From NCBI RefSeq assembly GCF_000337815.1, contig NZ_AOLN01000018.1:62001-126000 (forward strand): 64,000 nt of DNA, given 5' to 3'. The position numbers and the translations under genes are program-made. This stretch comes from Haloferax mucosum ATCC BAA-1512. Its GTDB lineage: Archaea > Halobacteriota > Halobacteria > Halobacteriales > Haloferacaceae. Positions 53,859-63,753 of the stretch are shown in pieces (position 1 is the stretch's first letter; the number at the start of each line of letters is the position of its first letter). Under the pieces are notes generated by a model. That model saw nothing but the letters and a program-made list of their open reading frames with translations. It had not been told where the DNA came from and did no database searches.

Positions 53859-55658
53859 ATGGTCCTCGACGAGTTCTTCTTGTTCCCTCTCGGGCTCGTT
53901 GCCCTGTTGGGCGCGGTCCCCCTCGTCGTCCTCTATCTATTACGCCCGGAACCGGTCCGTCGGACGCTTCCGACGTTCCGATTTCTCGCGGAATCGACGG
54001 GACGGAACGCATCGAACCCGATATTCGACCGCCTCCTTCGGAGCCTGTTGCTTCTCATCCAGCTCCTCGCAATCGTCGCGCTCGTCGGCTCGCTCGCCGC
54101 ACCGTACGTACTCGTCCCCGAGTCGGAGACGGTGTCCGAGACTGTCGTCGTCGTCGATACGAGCGCGAGCATGGCCGTTCGAGACGGCGACGCGACTCGA
54201 TTCGACAAAGCGGTCTCGGCCGCGCGCGACGAAGTGACCGGAACCACGTCGGTCGTCGCGGCCGGCGAGAGCGCCGACGTCGTTCTCCGGCGCGGAAGCG
54301 ACGCTGACAGTCGCGCCGCACTCGACGGTCTCAGCGTGACTGCCGCCCCGGGCGACCTCCGATCGGCGATTACGACGGCCGCCTCGATTGCCGGAGAAGA
54401 CGCCCGCATCGTCGTCCTCAGCGACTTCGCCGACGACTCGCCGTGGGCCGACGCGGTCCGAGAGTCCCGCGCTCGCGGTCTCGTCGTCGAACTCCAGCAG
54501 TTCGACGGCGGCGAACGGAACAACGTCGGCATCATCGACCGTCGTTTTTCGGGGACGAACGTCACGGTGACGGTGAAAAACTACGGCGACGCGTCTGTCA
54601 CCCGGTCTGTCGAACTCGGCGGCGTCTCGCGGCAAATTCAACTCGGCGCGGGCGACGTCGGCACTACGACTCTCCCCGTCCCCGCGGGCGGCGGGCGAGT
54701 CAGCCTCTCGCCGGGTGACGGGTTTCCCACCGACGACACGACGTACGTCGCCGCTCCGGAGGACCCGACGGTTGACGTGCTCGTCCTCACGAACGACGAA
54801 AACGAGTTCCTGACGACGGCGCTTTCGGTCATTCCGGAGGTATCGCTGACGGTCGATAACCCGCCGACAGCCGTCTCGTCGAACCACGACGTGATAATCT
54901 ACAGTAACATCAACCCCGAACGGTTGCTCTCTGGGAACGTCGCGGCCGGCCGCGAGACGATAGAACGCGGCGGTGGTGTGGCGATTCAGGCCCAAGCGGA
55001 GTCGCCGAACTACGGCGACCTCCTGCTCGTCTCACCGGCCCAAATCGGGACGAACCCGACTATCGGCACCGTCGAAGACCACGAACTCACCCGCGATATC
55101 ACCTTCCCGCCGCCGACCGAGTACGTCTCCGGACCGCTTCGGTCGGGCGAGTCGCTCGTGAGTACGACCAACGGCACGTCCCTCGTCGCCACCGACACCC
55201 GCGGACCGGGGCGTGTCGTCTACTACGGCTTCGTCGAAGACCAGTCGGCGTTCAAGTACAACTACCAGTACCCGGTGTTCTGGAAGCGAACCGTCTTCTA
55301 CCTCGCCGGGCGCTCGACGCTCTCCGAGTTGAACCGGGCGACCGGACAGTCGCTCTCGGCGGGCGCGAACCAGACGGTCGAGACGCCGACTGGGCAGGCG
55401 ACTGGTCCCGAAGTCCGACTCGCCGACGCCGGATTCTACCGCGTCGGCGACGAGCGATTCGCGGCGTCACTTCTCAGCGAATCCGAATCAGACGTCGTCG
55501 CGGAGTCGCTGGACAGCAATACGACGGCGTCCAGCACCGCGCCCTCACGGGTCGAAGACCAGGTCGTTCCGGACCCGCTGACAGAATGGGCGGCGCTCGT
55601 CGCGCTCGCCGTGACGCTCGTCGAACTCGCCTATCTGCGCCGACGGGGTGACCTCTGA
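53859..55658 (+). CDS. BatA-like membrane protein with vWA domain
   Basis: 599 residues. An N-terminal BatA pattern (two hydrophobic segments, about 8-30 and 55-78, with RRTLPTFRFL between) is followed by a vWA domain with the MIDAS motif DTSAS near residue 98. The middle is a beta-rich periplasmic-side region, and a C-terminal membrane segment (about 575-592) ends in RRRGDL. I start at 53859 (MVLDEFFLFPLG), the typical BatA opening. It is the first gene of a six-gene operon; the next gene starts on its last base. Confidence 0.88.
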   Translation: MVLDEFFLFPLGLVALLGAVPLVVLYLLRPEPVRRTLPTFRFLAESTGRNASNPIFDRLLRSLLLLIQLLAIVALVGSLAAPYVLVPESETVSETVVVVDTSASMAVRDGDATRFDKAVSAARDEVTGTTSVVAAGESADVVLRRGSDADSRAALDGLSVTAAPGDLRSAITTAASIAGEDARIVVLSDFADDSPWADAVRESRARGLVVELQQFDGGERNNVGIIDRRFSGTNVTVTVKNYGDASVTRSVELGGVSRQIQLGAGDVGTTTLPVPAGGGRVSLSPGDGFPTDDTTYVAAPEDPTVDVLVLTNDENEFLTTALSVIPEVSLTVDNPPTAVSSNHDVIIYSNINPERLLSGNVAAGRETIERGGGVAIQAQAESPNYGDLLLVSPAQIGTNPTIGTVEDHELTRDITFPPPTEYVSGPLRSGESLVSTTNGTSLVATDTRGPGRVVYYGFVEDQSAFKYNYQYPVFWKRTVFYLAGRSTLSELNRATGQSLSAGANQTVETPTGQATGPEVRLADAGFYRVGDERFAASLLSESESDVVAESLDSNTTASSTAPSRVEDQVVPDPLTEWAALVALAVTLVELAYLRRRGDL

Positions 55659-58060
55659 TGCTGGCCGACCTCTCGACTGCGGCGTTGACGCCCCTCGCGT
55701 GGACGGTCGATGTCGCCGGACGAACCGTCGGCTTAGAGCGGCCGCTGTTTCTCGCCGTGTTCCCCGTAGTGGCGCTTCTCGCGTGGGGACTCATCTACCG
55801 CGGCGCGTCCGGAACCGCCGGGAGTCGGTCGCGTCGCCTGCTGTTCGCGTCGCGCCTGTTCGTCGCGCTCTTGTTGGTCGTCGCCGCGGCGGGACCGTAC
55901 ACCGTCATGACGAGACAGACCGACGGCGACCCGCAGGTGACGATGCTCGTTGACGACTCCGACAGCATGGCGGTCTCCGAGAACGTCGCGTCCGACCTCG
56001 CGGAGGACATCGAAGCCGAGGGCGTCCCGGTCACGATGGCGACCGTCGCCACGGGTGACGAGTCGCCGCTCGGGGACGCGGTGGCCGCGAATCTCAGACC
56101 CGACGGCACCGTCGTCCTCGTCTCCGACGGCCGCGTCACCTCCGGGCGAAGTCTCGCGTCGGCGACGACGCTCGCCCGTGACCTAAACGCGACCGTGAGC
56201 GCCGTCGCACCGGACCCGAAAGAAGCCGAGCACTACGTCGCCGTCAGCGGTCCCTCGAAGACCAGCGTCGGCGTCGGAAATGCCTTCCTCGCGCAGGTCG
56301 GTGGGGTCGCACCCGACGAGACGGCGAGCCTCGACGTCGTGGTCGAAATCGACGGCAACGAAGTCACCCGAGAAACTGTCGATTCGCCGAGCGGCGTCGA
56401 GTTCTCGCACACGTTCGAAGACACTGGAACACACCGGATTACGGCCCGAATCGAGGGCGACGACCGCTTCAGCGACAACGACGTGTTCCGGAAGACCGTC
56501 CGCGTCGTCGAACCGCCGAAGGTGCTCTACGTCTCGCGGGGCGCGTTCCCCTTCCGGGAGTACCTCTCGCAGTTGTACGACGTCGAAACCGCCGAGTCGG
56601 TGCCATCGGACCTCTCGTCGTACCACGCCGTCGTCCTCCAGAACATGCACGTAGACGACGTGGGTAACGTCGATTCGCTTCAACGATTCACAATCGACGG
56701 TGGCGGTCTCCTCGTCGTCGGCGGCGAGAACGCGTTCGAAAACGGCGGCTACGACGAGTCCAGCCTCGCGTCGATGCTCCCCGTAACGACCGGGGAGGGT
56801 ACCTCGAAGCAGACGAACCTCGTCTTCGCAATCGACGTGTCCGGAAGCGCCGAAAAGGGCATGCGTGTCCAGAAGTCGGTCTCGCTCGACGCGCTCGACC
56901 AACTCGGCGACGAGAACAACGTCGGCATCGTCGGCTTCAACTACCGCGCCTACGAGGTGTCACCGCTCCGACCGCTCGGTCCGAACCGCGCGGAGACGGC
57001 CGACCTGATTCGCCGACTCCAACCCGGTGGCGCGACCGATATCGCCGTCGGTCTCAAGGGAGCCGAACAGCAACTCGGCGACCGTCGCGGGACGATTATC
57101 CTCATCAGCGACGGCCACGACCGGTTCGAAGACGCGGCGACCGTGGCAGACCAACTTGGGCGCAGTGGCGTCCGTGTCATCACCGTCGGGACCGGGCCGA
57201 ATCCGAACGAACGGACGCTTCGGTCGATTGCGCGAGCCTCCGGCGGAAACTACCTCCGGGCCGACGAGACCAACCGGCTCCGAATCCTCTTCGGCGGGTC
57301 GAACCGCCAGTACGCCGGTGACGGACTCACCATCGTTGACCAGAACGACTTCGTCACCTCGGGCGTGGAGTTGACCGCGAATCCCGGAAGCGCCAACGAC
57401 GTGTCGGTCAGAAACGGCGCGAACTTCCTCGTCGCGGCCGACGACGGCACGCCCGCGGTCGCCTCGTGGCGCTACGGACTCGGCCGCGTGGCGACCATCA
57501 CGGCCTACGGCAACGACGGGTCGCTCGACGGTCTCCTCAACAGTCCGGACTCGCTGTTGCTCACGAAATCGACGAACTACGTCATCGGCGACCCCGAACG
57601 GAAGGCCGCTGGCGTCACCGATGTCAGAGACACCCGCGTCGGCACGCCGACGACCGTCGTCTACCGCGGCGGCGAACGGCCGAGAGACACGGGGGACCTC
57701 ACGTTCGCCAGCGTCGGTGACGGCGTCTACGAAGCGACTATCGTGCCGCAAGAACAGGGCTACCGCGACGTACTCGACACCTCGCTCGCGGTGAACGCCC
57801 CGGCCGAATACAGCGGCTTCGGCCAGTCCGCGGCGCTCGAAGCCGCCGTCGCGGACAGCGGTGGGACGCTCTACGGACCGAACGATGTCACCGAAATAGC
57901 AAGGTCCGCCCGCGACAATGCATCCGGCGTGCAACCCGTCCGTGACGACTGGGCTATCGCCTTCGTCCTCGCCGCGTTCCTCCTGTACCTCGCTGAAGTG
58001 CTCGTCCGGCGAGTTCAAGTGTATCGGGGTCGAACCCAAAGTGAAGGTGGTCTGATATGA
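55658..58060 (+). CDS. Large membrane protein with two vWA-like domains
   Basis: 800 residues. Two N-terminal hydrophobic segments (about 28-48 and 62-82) precede a vWA-like fold with DDSDS near residue 100. A middle domain (about 290-370; VVLQNMHVDDVG, GGGLLVVGGENAF) looks like the inactive glutamine amidotransferase-like fold seen in such proteins. A second vWA domain with DVSGS near residue 393 and a C-terminal membrane segment (about 768-785) follow. The ATG uses the last base of the previous stop codon; translation is coupled. Confidence 0.87.
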   Translation: MLADLSTAALTPLAWTVDVAGRTVGLERPLFLAVFPVVALLAWGLIYRGASGTAGSRSRRLLFASRLFVALLLVVAAAGPYTVMTRQTDGDPQVTMLVDDSDSMAVSENVASDLAEDIEAEGVPVTMATVATGDESPLGDAVAANLRPDGTVVLVSDGRVTSGRSLASATTLARDLNATVSAVAPDPKEAEHYVAVSGPSKTSVGVGNAFLAQVGGVAPDETASLDVVVEIDGNEVTRETVDSPSGVEFSHTFEDTGTHRITARIEGDDRFSDNDVFRKTVRVVEPPKVLYVSRGAFPFREYLSQLYDVETAESVPSDLSSYHAVVLQNMHVDDVGNVDSLQRFTIDGGGLLVVGGENAFENGGYDESSLASMLPVTTGEGTSKQTNLVFAIDVSGSAEKGMRVQKSVSLDALDQLGDENNVGIVGFNYRAYEVSPLRPLGPNRAETADLIRRLQPGGATDIAVGLKGAEQQLGDRRGTIILISDGHDRFEDAATVADQLGRSGVRVITVGTGPNPNERTLRSIARASGGNYLRADETNRLRILFGGSNRQYAGDGLTIVDQNDFVTSGVELTANPGSANDVSVRNGANFLVAADDGTPAVASWRYGLGRVATITAYGNDGSLDGLLNSPDSLLLTKSTNYVIGDPERKAAGVTDVRDTRVGTPTTVVYRGGERPRDTGDLTFASVGDGVYEATIVPQEQGYRDVLDTSLAVNAPAEYSGFGQSAALEAAVADSGGTLYGPNDVTEIARSARDNASGVQPVRDDWAIAFVLAAFLLYLAEVLVRRVQVYRGRTQSEGGLI

Positions 58061-58656
58061 GTTTCCTCGGTCGGTCCCTGAACCTCAGCCTCGTCCTCAT
58101 CGTGGTCCTCTTAACCGCGGGAACGGTCGGCGCAACGATGTTTTATCAGTACTCGGTCGATTCGCTCGACCAACAAAACGAGCAGTTGCGCGAGCAGAAC
58201 GAGGAACTCAAGTCTGACCTTTCAGAAAAACAACAACAGTTATCGGAGACCCGGGGGAAACTGCGCGAGTTGAACAGCAGTCTCCAGCAGACGAAAGGCG
58301 ACGTTTCGCAGGTCTCGTCCGACCTCGAACAGACGGAGTCGCAACTCGAATCGACACAAGAGACACTGCACACGACCCGAAGCGACCTCGAAGAGACGAA
58401 AGACCAGCTCAGCGAGGCCCGCAACAGAGTCTCTGACCTCCAGGCGAACCTGGACAAACTCGAAGAAGAACGGAAGGAACTCGAAACCGAAAACGAGGAC
58501 CTCGAAGAGACGAACGCCGAACTCGAAACGCAGATCGAGGCGCTCAAAGACGATGTCGCGTCGCTCGAAGACCGGGTCGTGGAACTTGAAAACGACCTGC
58601 GCAACGCGTGTGCTGAGATCGACGGTGCCGAACCAGCCGCCTGCAATGACGTCTGA
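58057..58656 (+). CDS. Membrane-anchored coiled-coil protein
   Basis: 199 residues. One N-terminal hydrophobic segment (about 9-28) is followed by an almost continuous coiled coil from about 32 to 185 (heptads of Leu/Val with Glu/Gln/Lys; for example LREQNEELKSDLSEKQQQL), ending in a short tail with two cysteines (RNACAEIDGAEPAAC). It would stand out from the membrane as a rod. It overlaps the previous gene by 4 bases and the next by 11. Confidence 0.85.
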   Translation: MSFLGRSLNLSLVLIVVLLTAGTVGATMFYQYSVDSLDQQNEQLREQNEELKSDLSEKQQQLSETRGKLRELNSSLQQTKGDVSQVSSDLEQTESQLESTQETLHTTRSDLEETKDQLSEARNRVSDLQANLDKLEEERKELETENEDLEETNAELETQIEALKDDVASLEDRVVELENDLRNACAEIDGAEPAACNDV

Positions 58657-59614
58657 TACCTCATCCGACGGGTCTGATAGCCCGTCCACGACGGCCGCGA
58701 ACTACCGCGCGGAGATGGCCGGCGCAATCCGGCAAGTCCGCCGCGAGGCGAAGAAAGCCGCGGTCGTTCCGAGCGTCGTCGATGCCGCGGTCGTGACGCT
58801 CCTTACGAACCTCGTGTTGCGACTCTTCGCGTTGCCGATTCCGTCGTCGGTGTCGCTGGCTTTGCTTCCGGGTGTCACCACCGATGTGACGGTCCACGTC
58901 GCCCTTCCGATTGCGCTCGGTCTCGGCGTCGTCGTCGCGGTCGCCGAGTACGGCATCCGCATGCGAACTCCGCCGGTCGAGCAGTTCGAGACGGTCAACC
59001 CCTCGGTCTCGGAAGCCCTGCGGACCGCCCGCGACGTACTCAGAAACGACACCGACGCGGACGACGCCGGTGACGACACGAGCGTGGAACACGCCGATGC
59101 CCATGCCGACGCCGGAGCGACGAGTGACGCCGCCCGGATGACGCGTGCACTCTACGAAGACGTTCTCGAACGCCTGCGAACCACCTCGTCGGTGGAGTTG
59201 CTCCCGACGCGTCGCGTCGTCGGCGCGCTCGTCATCGCGCTTCTCCTCTCGGCGGGCAGTATTCAGGTTGCGATCACCGATATTCAGATAAACACGCTCG
59301 GCGACGACCAGGCCGTTAGCGGCGACCTTCCCGAAGGCTCCGACCGACAGACCGACCTCCAAAACGGGAGCGAAATCCTCGGCGACGCGGAAGATATCGC
59401 CGCGGGGTCGGAGGAAGTAAACGCGACGCTCTCCGGAACCAGCGGCGACGGCGACGGGCCTGATTCGTCGGCGGCCGCGTACGATTCGACCGGCTACGAG
59501 GGTGATACCGGAGTCGAGAGCCAACGCGCCGGCTACCTCGACGACGACACCCTCGAAGAAGCCGAACTAATCCGCGATTACACCTTGAAGATACGAGAGC
59601 AAGACGATGAGTGA
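58646..59614 (+). CDS. Membrane protein, DUF7502-like
   Basis: 322 residues. Three hydrophobic segments (about 45-64, 72-97 and 190-208) are separated by an acidic loop (DDAGDDTSVEHADAHADAG) and followed by an acidic low-complexity tail. The N-terminal AGAIRQVRREAKKAAVV helix is basic. I associate it with a haloarchaeal family of unknown function (DUF7502 as I recall). It overlaps its neighbours by 11 and 8 bases and is therefore a bona fide member of the MoxR/vWA operon. Confidence 0.75.
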   Translation: MTSDTSSDGSDSPSTTAANYRAEMAGAIRQVRREAKKAAVVPSVVDAAVVTLLTNLVLRLFALPIPSSVSLALLPGVTTDVTVHVALPIALGLGVVVAVAEYGIRMRTPPVEQFETVNPSVSEALRTARDVLRNDTDADDAGDDTSVEHADAHADAGATSDAARMTRALYEDVLERLRTTSSVELLPTRRVVGALVIALLLSAGSIQVAITDIQINTLGDDQAVSGDLPEGSDRQTDLQNGSEILGDAEDIAAGSEEVNATLSGTSGDGDGPDSSAAAYDSTGYEGDTGVESQRAGYLDDDTLEEAELIRDYTLKIREQDDE

Positions 59615-60629
59615 CGACAAGAATTGGAACCTCTCTGACGACGGTAGCCCTGCTAGCCAGACGACCGACGCCGACGCGCCGACGGTCGACCTCTCGGAGC
59701 TGAGTATCGAAGACCTCCAATCGAGCGTTTCGGCGGTGAAAAAAGAGGTCGGAAAACGAATCATCGGCCAGCACGACGTCGTCGAGCGACTGCTCGTCTG
59801 CGTGCTCTGTGATGGCAACGCACTCCTCGAATCGAATCCCGGTCTCGGAAAGACGACGCTCGTCCGCGCGCTCACGGAGGCGACCGACCTGCAGTTTTCG
59901 CGCATCCAGAACACGCCCGATTTGATGCCCTCTGACATCACGGGAACCGAAATCATCCGCGAGTCGTCGGAGGGACGCGAGTTCGTCTTCGAGCGCGGCC
60001 CCATCTTCGCTAACGTCGTCCTCGCAGACGAAATCAACCGCGCGACGCCGAAGACGCAGGCGGCGCTCCTCGAAGCGATGCAGGAAAAGCAGGTGACGGC
60101 GTCCGGCGAGACCTACTCGCTTCCCAAGCCGTTTTTCGTGCTGGCGACGCAGAACCCTATCGACCAAGGCGGGACGTATCCCCTTCCAGAAGCGCAGACC
60201 GACCGCTTCCTGATGAAGATACTCGTCGATTACCCCGAGTTCGACGAGGAGCGAACGATCGTCAAGCAGTACGCCGAAGGTGGCTCGCTTCCCGAGGTCG
60301 AACGCGTCCTCCCGCGTACGCACCTGCTTGCGGCCCAGCGACTCGTCCGCCGGGTCCCCATCGCCGACGATATCCGTGACCGAACCGTCGAACTCGTCCG
60401 GAAGACCCGCGACGACGACGCTATCGAGTTCGGCGCGAGTCCCCGAGCGAGCATGGCGCTCGTCCTCGCGGCGAAGGCGCGGGCGTTCATCCACGGGCGA
60501 AGCCACGTCTCGTGGGAAGACGTCGCCGAGATGGCCGCGCCCGTGATTCGCCACCGTATCATCCTCGACTTCCGCGCCGAGCGCGAGGGACTGTCGCCCG
60601 ACGACGTCGTCACCCGACTCTTGGAATGA
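59607..60629 (+). CDS. MoxR family AAA+ ATPase
   Basis: 340 residues. Walker A SNPGLGKTTLV is near residue 74, Walker B VVLADEINRA near residue 136, followed by the MoxR motif TPKTQAALLEAMQE and sensor 1 FVLATQNP near residue 176; the C-terminal lid (about 255-335) has RASMALVLAAKARAF. MoxR ATPases act as chaperones that load or activate partner proteins, often with vWA proteins encoded beside them, exactly as here. It overlaps its neighbours by 8 and 4 bases. Confidence 0.95.
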   Translation: MSDDKNWNLSDDGSPASQTTDADAPTVDLSELSIEDLQSSVSAVKKEVGKRIIGQHDVVERLLVCVLCDGNALLESNPGLGKTTLVRALTEATDLQFSRIQNTPDLMPSDITGTEIIRESSEGREFVFERGPIFANVVLADEINRATPKTQAALLEAMQEKQVTASGETYSLPKPFFVLATQNPIDQGGTYPLPEAQTDRFLMKILVDYPEFDEERTIVKQYAEGGSLPEVERVLPRTHLLAAQRLVRRVPIADDIRDRTVELVRKTRDDDAIEFGASPRASMALVLAAKARAFIHGRSHVSWEDVAEMAAPVIRHRIILDFRAEREGLSPDDVVTRLLE

Positions 60630-61516
60630 TCGACCCCGGTTTCCTCGACGAACTCGACCGGTTCGACACCTCGTTGAAGCGCGTCTCGAACGCGATGTTG
60701 CAGGGCGACCAGCGCTCGCCGGACGTCGGCGAGGGACTGACCTTCAGCGACCACCGACGGTACACTCCCGGCGACGACCCGCGACTCATCGACTGGAAGG
60801 CGTACGCCCGGTCGGAAGAACTCTTTATCAAGCGATTCGAGGCCGAGAGAAACCTGACCGTGCACGTTCTGCTCGACGCGACCGCCTCGATGGCGTTCGG
60901 CGAGGGCGACCTGAACAAGTTCGATTACGGCGCGAAACTCGGACTCGGATTCTGTCACCTCACCGCCGAGGACAACAACGACTTCCGGTTTTCGCTCCTC
61001 GGTGACATGCCCGACCGCATCGACACCGACGCATCGAGTCGCGGTGAGGTGCTCCGCCTCGTCGATCAACTCAACGAGACGACACCGAGCGGCGACGGCG
61101 ACATCACCGCCGCGCTGGAGGAGTACGCGAACTCGATTCACTCGCGGTCGCTCGTCGTCGTCGTCAGCGACCTGCTTTTCGACCCCGACGACGTCGCGGC
61201 CGGACTCACGGCGCTCGCGCGCAACGACGTGGTCGTCGCACAAGTGCTCACGCCGGAAGAAATCGGCCCAGAGACGACCGGCGACGCGATTTTCGAGGAC
61301 CCCGAATCTGACGCGGTTCGCCGGACCTATTTCGGCGGGACGGCCGCGCGGAGATACAACGACAGGCTTCAGTCGCACCTCGCAGACCTCGAAGAGCGGT
61401 GCCAAGCGCTGGCAATCGACCGGGAACTGGTCGATACTGGCGGCGACTTCTTCGACACGTTCGCCGACCTCTGGCTCGGTGCGCGACTCGGCGACGAGCG
61501 CCGCGGACGGTCGTAA
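60626..61516 (+). CDS. DUF58-domain protein with vWA-like fold
   Basis: 296 residues. The DUF58 signature is clear: GLTFSDHRRYTPGDDPRLIDWKAYAR near residues 33-58, followed by a vWA-like core with DATAS near residue 77 in place of the MIDAS DxSxS. This family regularly accompanies MoxR ATPases. It is the last gene of the six-gene operon; its ATG overlaps the MoxR stop (ATGA). No membrane segment is seen, unlike many DUF58 proteins. Confidence 0.93.
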   Translation: MIDPGFLDELDRFDTSLKRVSNAMLQGDQRSPDVGEGLTFSDHRRYTPGDDPRLIDWKAYARSEELFIKRFEAERNLTVHVLLDATASMAFGEGDLNKFDYGAKLGLGFCHLTAEDNNDFRFSLLGDMPDRIDTDASSRGEVLRLVDQLNETTPSGDGDITAALEEYANSIHSRSLVVVVSDLLFDPDDVAAGLTALARNDVVVAQVLTPEEIGPETTGDAIFEDPESDAVRRTYFGGTAARRYNDRLQSHLADLEERCQALAIDRELVDTGGDFFDTFADLWLGARLGDERRGRS

Positions 61517-61612
61517 GCCGGCGCCGGAGTGAAAGCTACTGCACGACGCGCGACCCTGATGCGGTCTGCCGCGGACGGCGCGTTTTTCACCGCCGCACGT
61601 GATTGCACGGCC

Positions 61613-62851
61613 GTGACCGAGAGACAGGAGCGCCGGGTCGTCGGTCTCGTCGCCGCGTCCCACGTCGTCAACCACGCCTATCTGGTCGCGCTCGCGCCGG
61701 TCATCGGCGTCGTCGCGGCCGACCTCGGTGTGAGTATCGCCGCCGTTGGGCTCGCTATCGGCGTACAGGGCGGGGTCGTGACGCTCTTGCAACTCCCCTT
61801 CGGCTACCTCTCGGATTCGCGGAGTCGAACGCTCGTGCTCGCGCTCTCGCTCGTCTGTGGCACCGTCGGAATCGTCATGACTGCCGTGTCACCCACGTAC
61901 CGGTGGCTCCTCGTCTCGCAGGCCGTTCTCGGCGTCGGTATCGCGGGGCACCACCCGGCGCACTACCCGCTTCTCGCAACGGCGACCGCGGAGACGAATC
62001 GAGGGCGAGCGTACTCGTTGCACGCGCTCGGCGGCGCGCTCGGATTCGCCGTGCCGTACGCAATCGCCGCCGGAATCGACACACTCGGACTCGACTGGCG
62101 CTGGACCATCGCCACCGTTTCGGTCCTCGGCGCGGCCGTTTCGCTCGTCGTGGTGCCGCTCGCAGTGGGCCTTCCAGCGACGCTTCGAAAGCCGACGGCA
62201 GACGCCCGCCCGGCGACTCGCCCGTCGCTTTCGGACGTTCGGCGCGGTGCGGCGGCCCTCCTCTCGTCGGCGGGGCTGATGGGACTCGCGTTCCTCTCGT
62301 TTCTCACGTCGGCCGCCGCGTGGTGTATCCGGACCTACTCGCCGCAACTCCTCGCCGACGGCTACAATCTCCACCCGAGCACGGCTAACCTCCTCGTCTC
62401 CGGGATGCTCGTCACGGGCGCGGGAACGATTCTCCTCGGTGGCGCGCTCACCGACCGTATCGGTCCCGGACGCGTCGCGCTCGGCGGTTACGCGGCCCTC
62501 GCGGGACTGGCCACACTGCTCGCAAGCGGGTCGCTCCCGGTCGCACTGCTCGTGGTCGTCCTCCCGTTCAGCGGGACGATTAGCGTCTCTCGCCCCGCGC
62601 GTTCGACGCTGGCGGACCGTCTCTCGACGCGGGACGACCTCGGGAAAAGCTTCGCCGTCGTCACGATTGGTATCTCACTCGGTGGGGCGGTTGCACCGCC
62701 CGCGTTCGGCGCGCTCATCGATGCCGCTGGCGTCCGCGTCGCGTTCAGCGTCGTCGCCGCTCTCGGCGTGGTCTCGTTCGGCGTCACGCGGTGGCTTCTC
62801 GGTCGGGTCGATGGCTCTGCCCGCGACCCGGTGGCGACGCCGAGCGACTGA
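61613..62851 (+). CDS. MFS transporter
   Basis: 412 residues from a GTG start that places TERQERRVVGLV before the first membrane segment; an ATG 18 codons upstream (61559) is also possible. About 12 hydrophobic segments are present, with PFGYLSDSRSR near residue 62 as the first MFS loop and GALTDRIGPGR near residue 280 as the second. It resembles the sugar- or drug-type antiporters; the substrate is unknown. A 96-base gap separates it from the DUF58 gene, so it has its own promoter. Confidence 0.9.
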   Translation: MTERQERRVVGLVAASHVVNHAYLVALAPVIGVVAADLGVSIAAVGLAIGVQGGVVTLLQLPFGYLSDSRSRTLVLALSLVCGTVGIVMTAVSPTYRWLLVSQAVLGVGIAGHHPAHYPLLATATAETNRGRAYSLHALGGALGFAVPYAIAAGIDTLGLDWRWTIATVSVLGAAVSLVVVPLAVGLPATLRKPTADARPATRPSLSDVRRGAAALLSSAGLMGLAFLSFLTSAAAWCIRTYSPQLLADGYNLHPSTANLLVSGMLVTGAGTILLGGALTDRIGPGRVALGGYAALAGLATLLASGSLPVALLVVVLPFSGTISVSRPARSTLADRLSTRDDLGKSFAVVTIGISLGGAVAPPAFGALIDAAGVRVAFSVVAALGVVSFGVTRWLLGRVDGSARDPVATPSD

Positions 62852-62878
62852 ACTCGACTCACGGTGGGCCGCCGTGAC

Positions 62879-63058
62879 TCACAGCGATTCGCCGCGACTC
62901 ACCAGCACACCGATAGCGATGCCGAAGACGACACCGAGACCCGTACTGACTGCGACCAACCCGGTTCCCGCACCCACCATCGTGAAGCAGATGAAACCGA
63001 ACCCGCCGAAAACGGCCGCGGGGGCGAACACCGCAATCGGCGAAACCGTCCCGTCCAT
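62879..63058 (-). CDS. Small membrane protein
   Basis: 59 residues with two hydrophobic segments (about 7-28 and 31-53; GGFGFICFTMVGAGTGLVAV) and a short charged C-terminus (SRGESL). The ATG at 63058 gives MDGTVSPIAVF. It is convergent with the MFS gene. Family unknown. Confidence 0.68.
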   Translation of the reverse strand: MDGTVSPIAVFAPAAVFGGFGFICFTMVGAGTGLVAVSTGLGVVFGIAIGVLVSRGESL

Positions 63059-63223
63059 GCCCAAAAGTAGTAGGTGAATTGGTATAATTGCCGTGACTCG
63101 CGGCGTCCCCCGTGGCGCGTCTCACTCGTAACGTCGGGCGTGTTTCAGTTCCCGTTCGACGTTCGTGATGGCAAGAATCCATAACTAAGCCGCTGGTTCG
63201 CGTTGGTTCGAACGGTGGTGGAG

Positions 63224-63673
63224 ATGTCAGCAACGACCGACCAAGAACAACAGAACCGGGACACGACAATTCGAATCGCAGAGGAACTGTGGAACGGGCG
63301 GAACTACGACGTCATCGACGAGGTGTACGACCCGCTCGTCGAGACACACGCGTTCTCCGAACCGGAGGACATCGTCGGGACGAAGGCGATGAAAGAGTGG
63401 GCCGAGAAGTTCCACGACGCCTTCTCGGACTTCCACGTCGAACTCCACGACGTGAAGGCGAAAGACGAGTTCGTCTACGCGCGCTACCGTCTCACCGGGA
63501 CGCACGACGGAACGCTCCGACAGGCAGTGGGCGACGATATTCCCCCGACGAACCGCGAAATCGACACGTGGGGCCTCGTAGAAGCTCGCTTCGACGGCGG
63601 ACTCTGCGTCGAAGAGTGGAACAGCACCGACGTCATGACGATGCTGTCACAACTGGGCGTCGCGCCCGAGTGA
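63224..63673 (+). CDS. SnoaL-like / NTF2-fold protein (ester cyclase family)
   Basis: 149 residues. The first helices ending in LWNGRNYDVIDEVYD near residue 24, the middle TKAMKEWAEKFHDAFSDFHVEL near residue 54 and the strand pair DEFVYARYRLTGTHDG near residue 80 are the NTF2-fold pattern of SnoaL-like proteins (polyketide cyclase/ester cyclase). The catalytic role in this family is usually unknown. The ATG at 63224 was chosen over a frame with seven further residues. Confidence 0.87.
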   Translation: MSATTDQEQQNRDTTIRIAEELWNGRNYDVIDEVYDPLVETHAFSEPEDIVGTKAMKEWAEKFHDAFSDFHVELHDVKAKDEFVYARYRLTGTHDGTLRQAVGDDIPPTNREIDTWGLVEARFDGGLCVEEWNSTDVMTMLSQLGVAPE

Positions 63674-63753
63674 ACCAACTTTTTTCGAATCGCGCCGCTG
63701 GGGTGGCGCGATAGAACCGGAGCATTTGCTCGTTCGACGGCCGATTCGACGGC

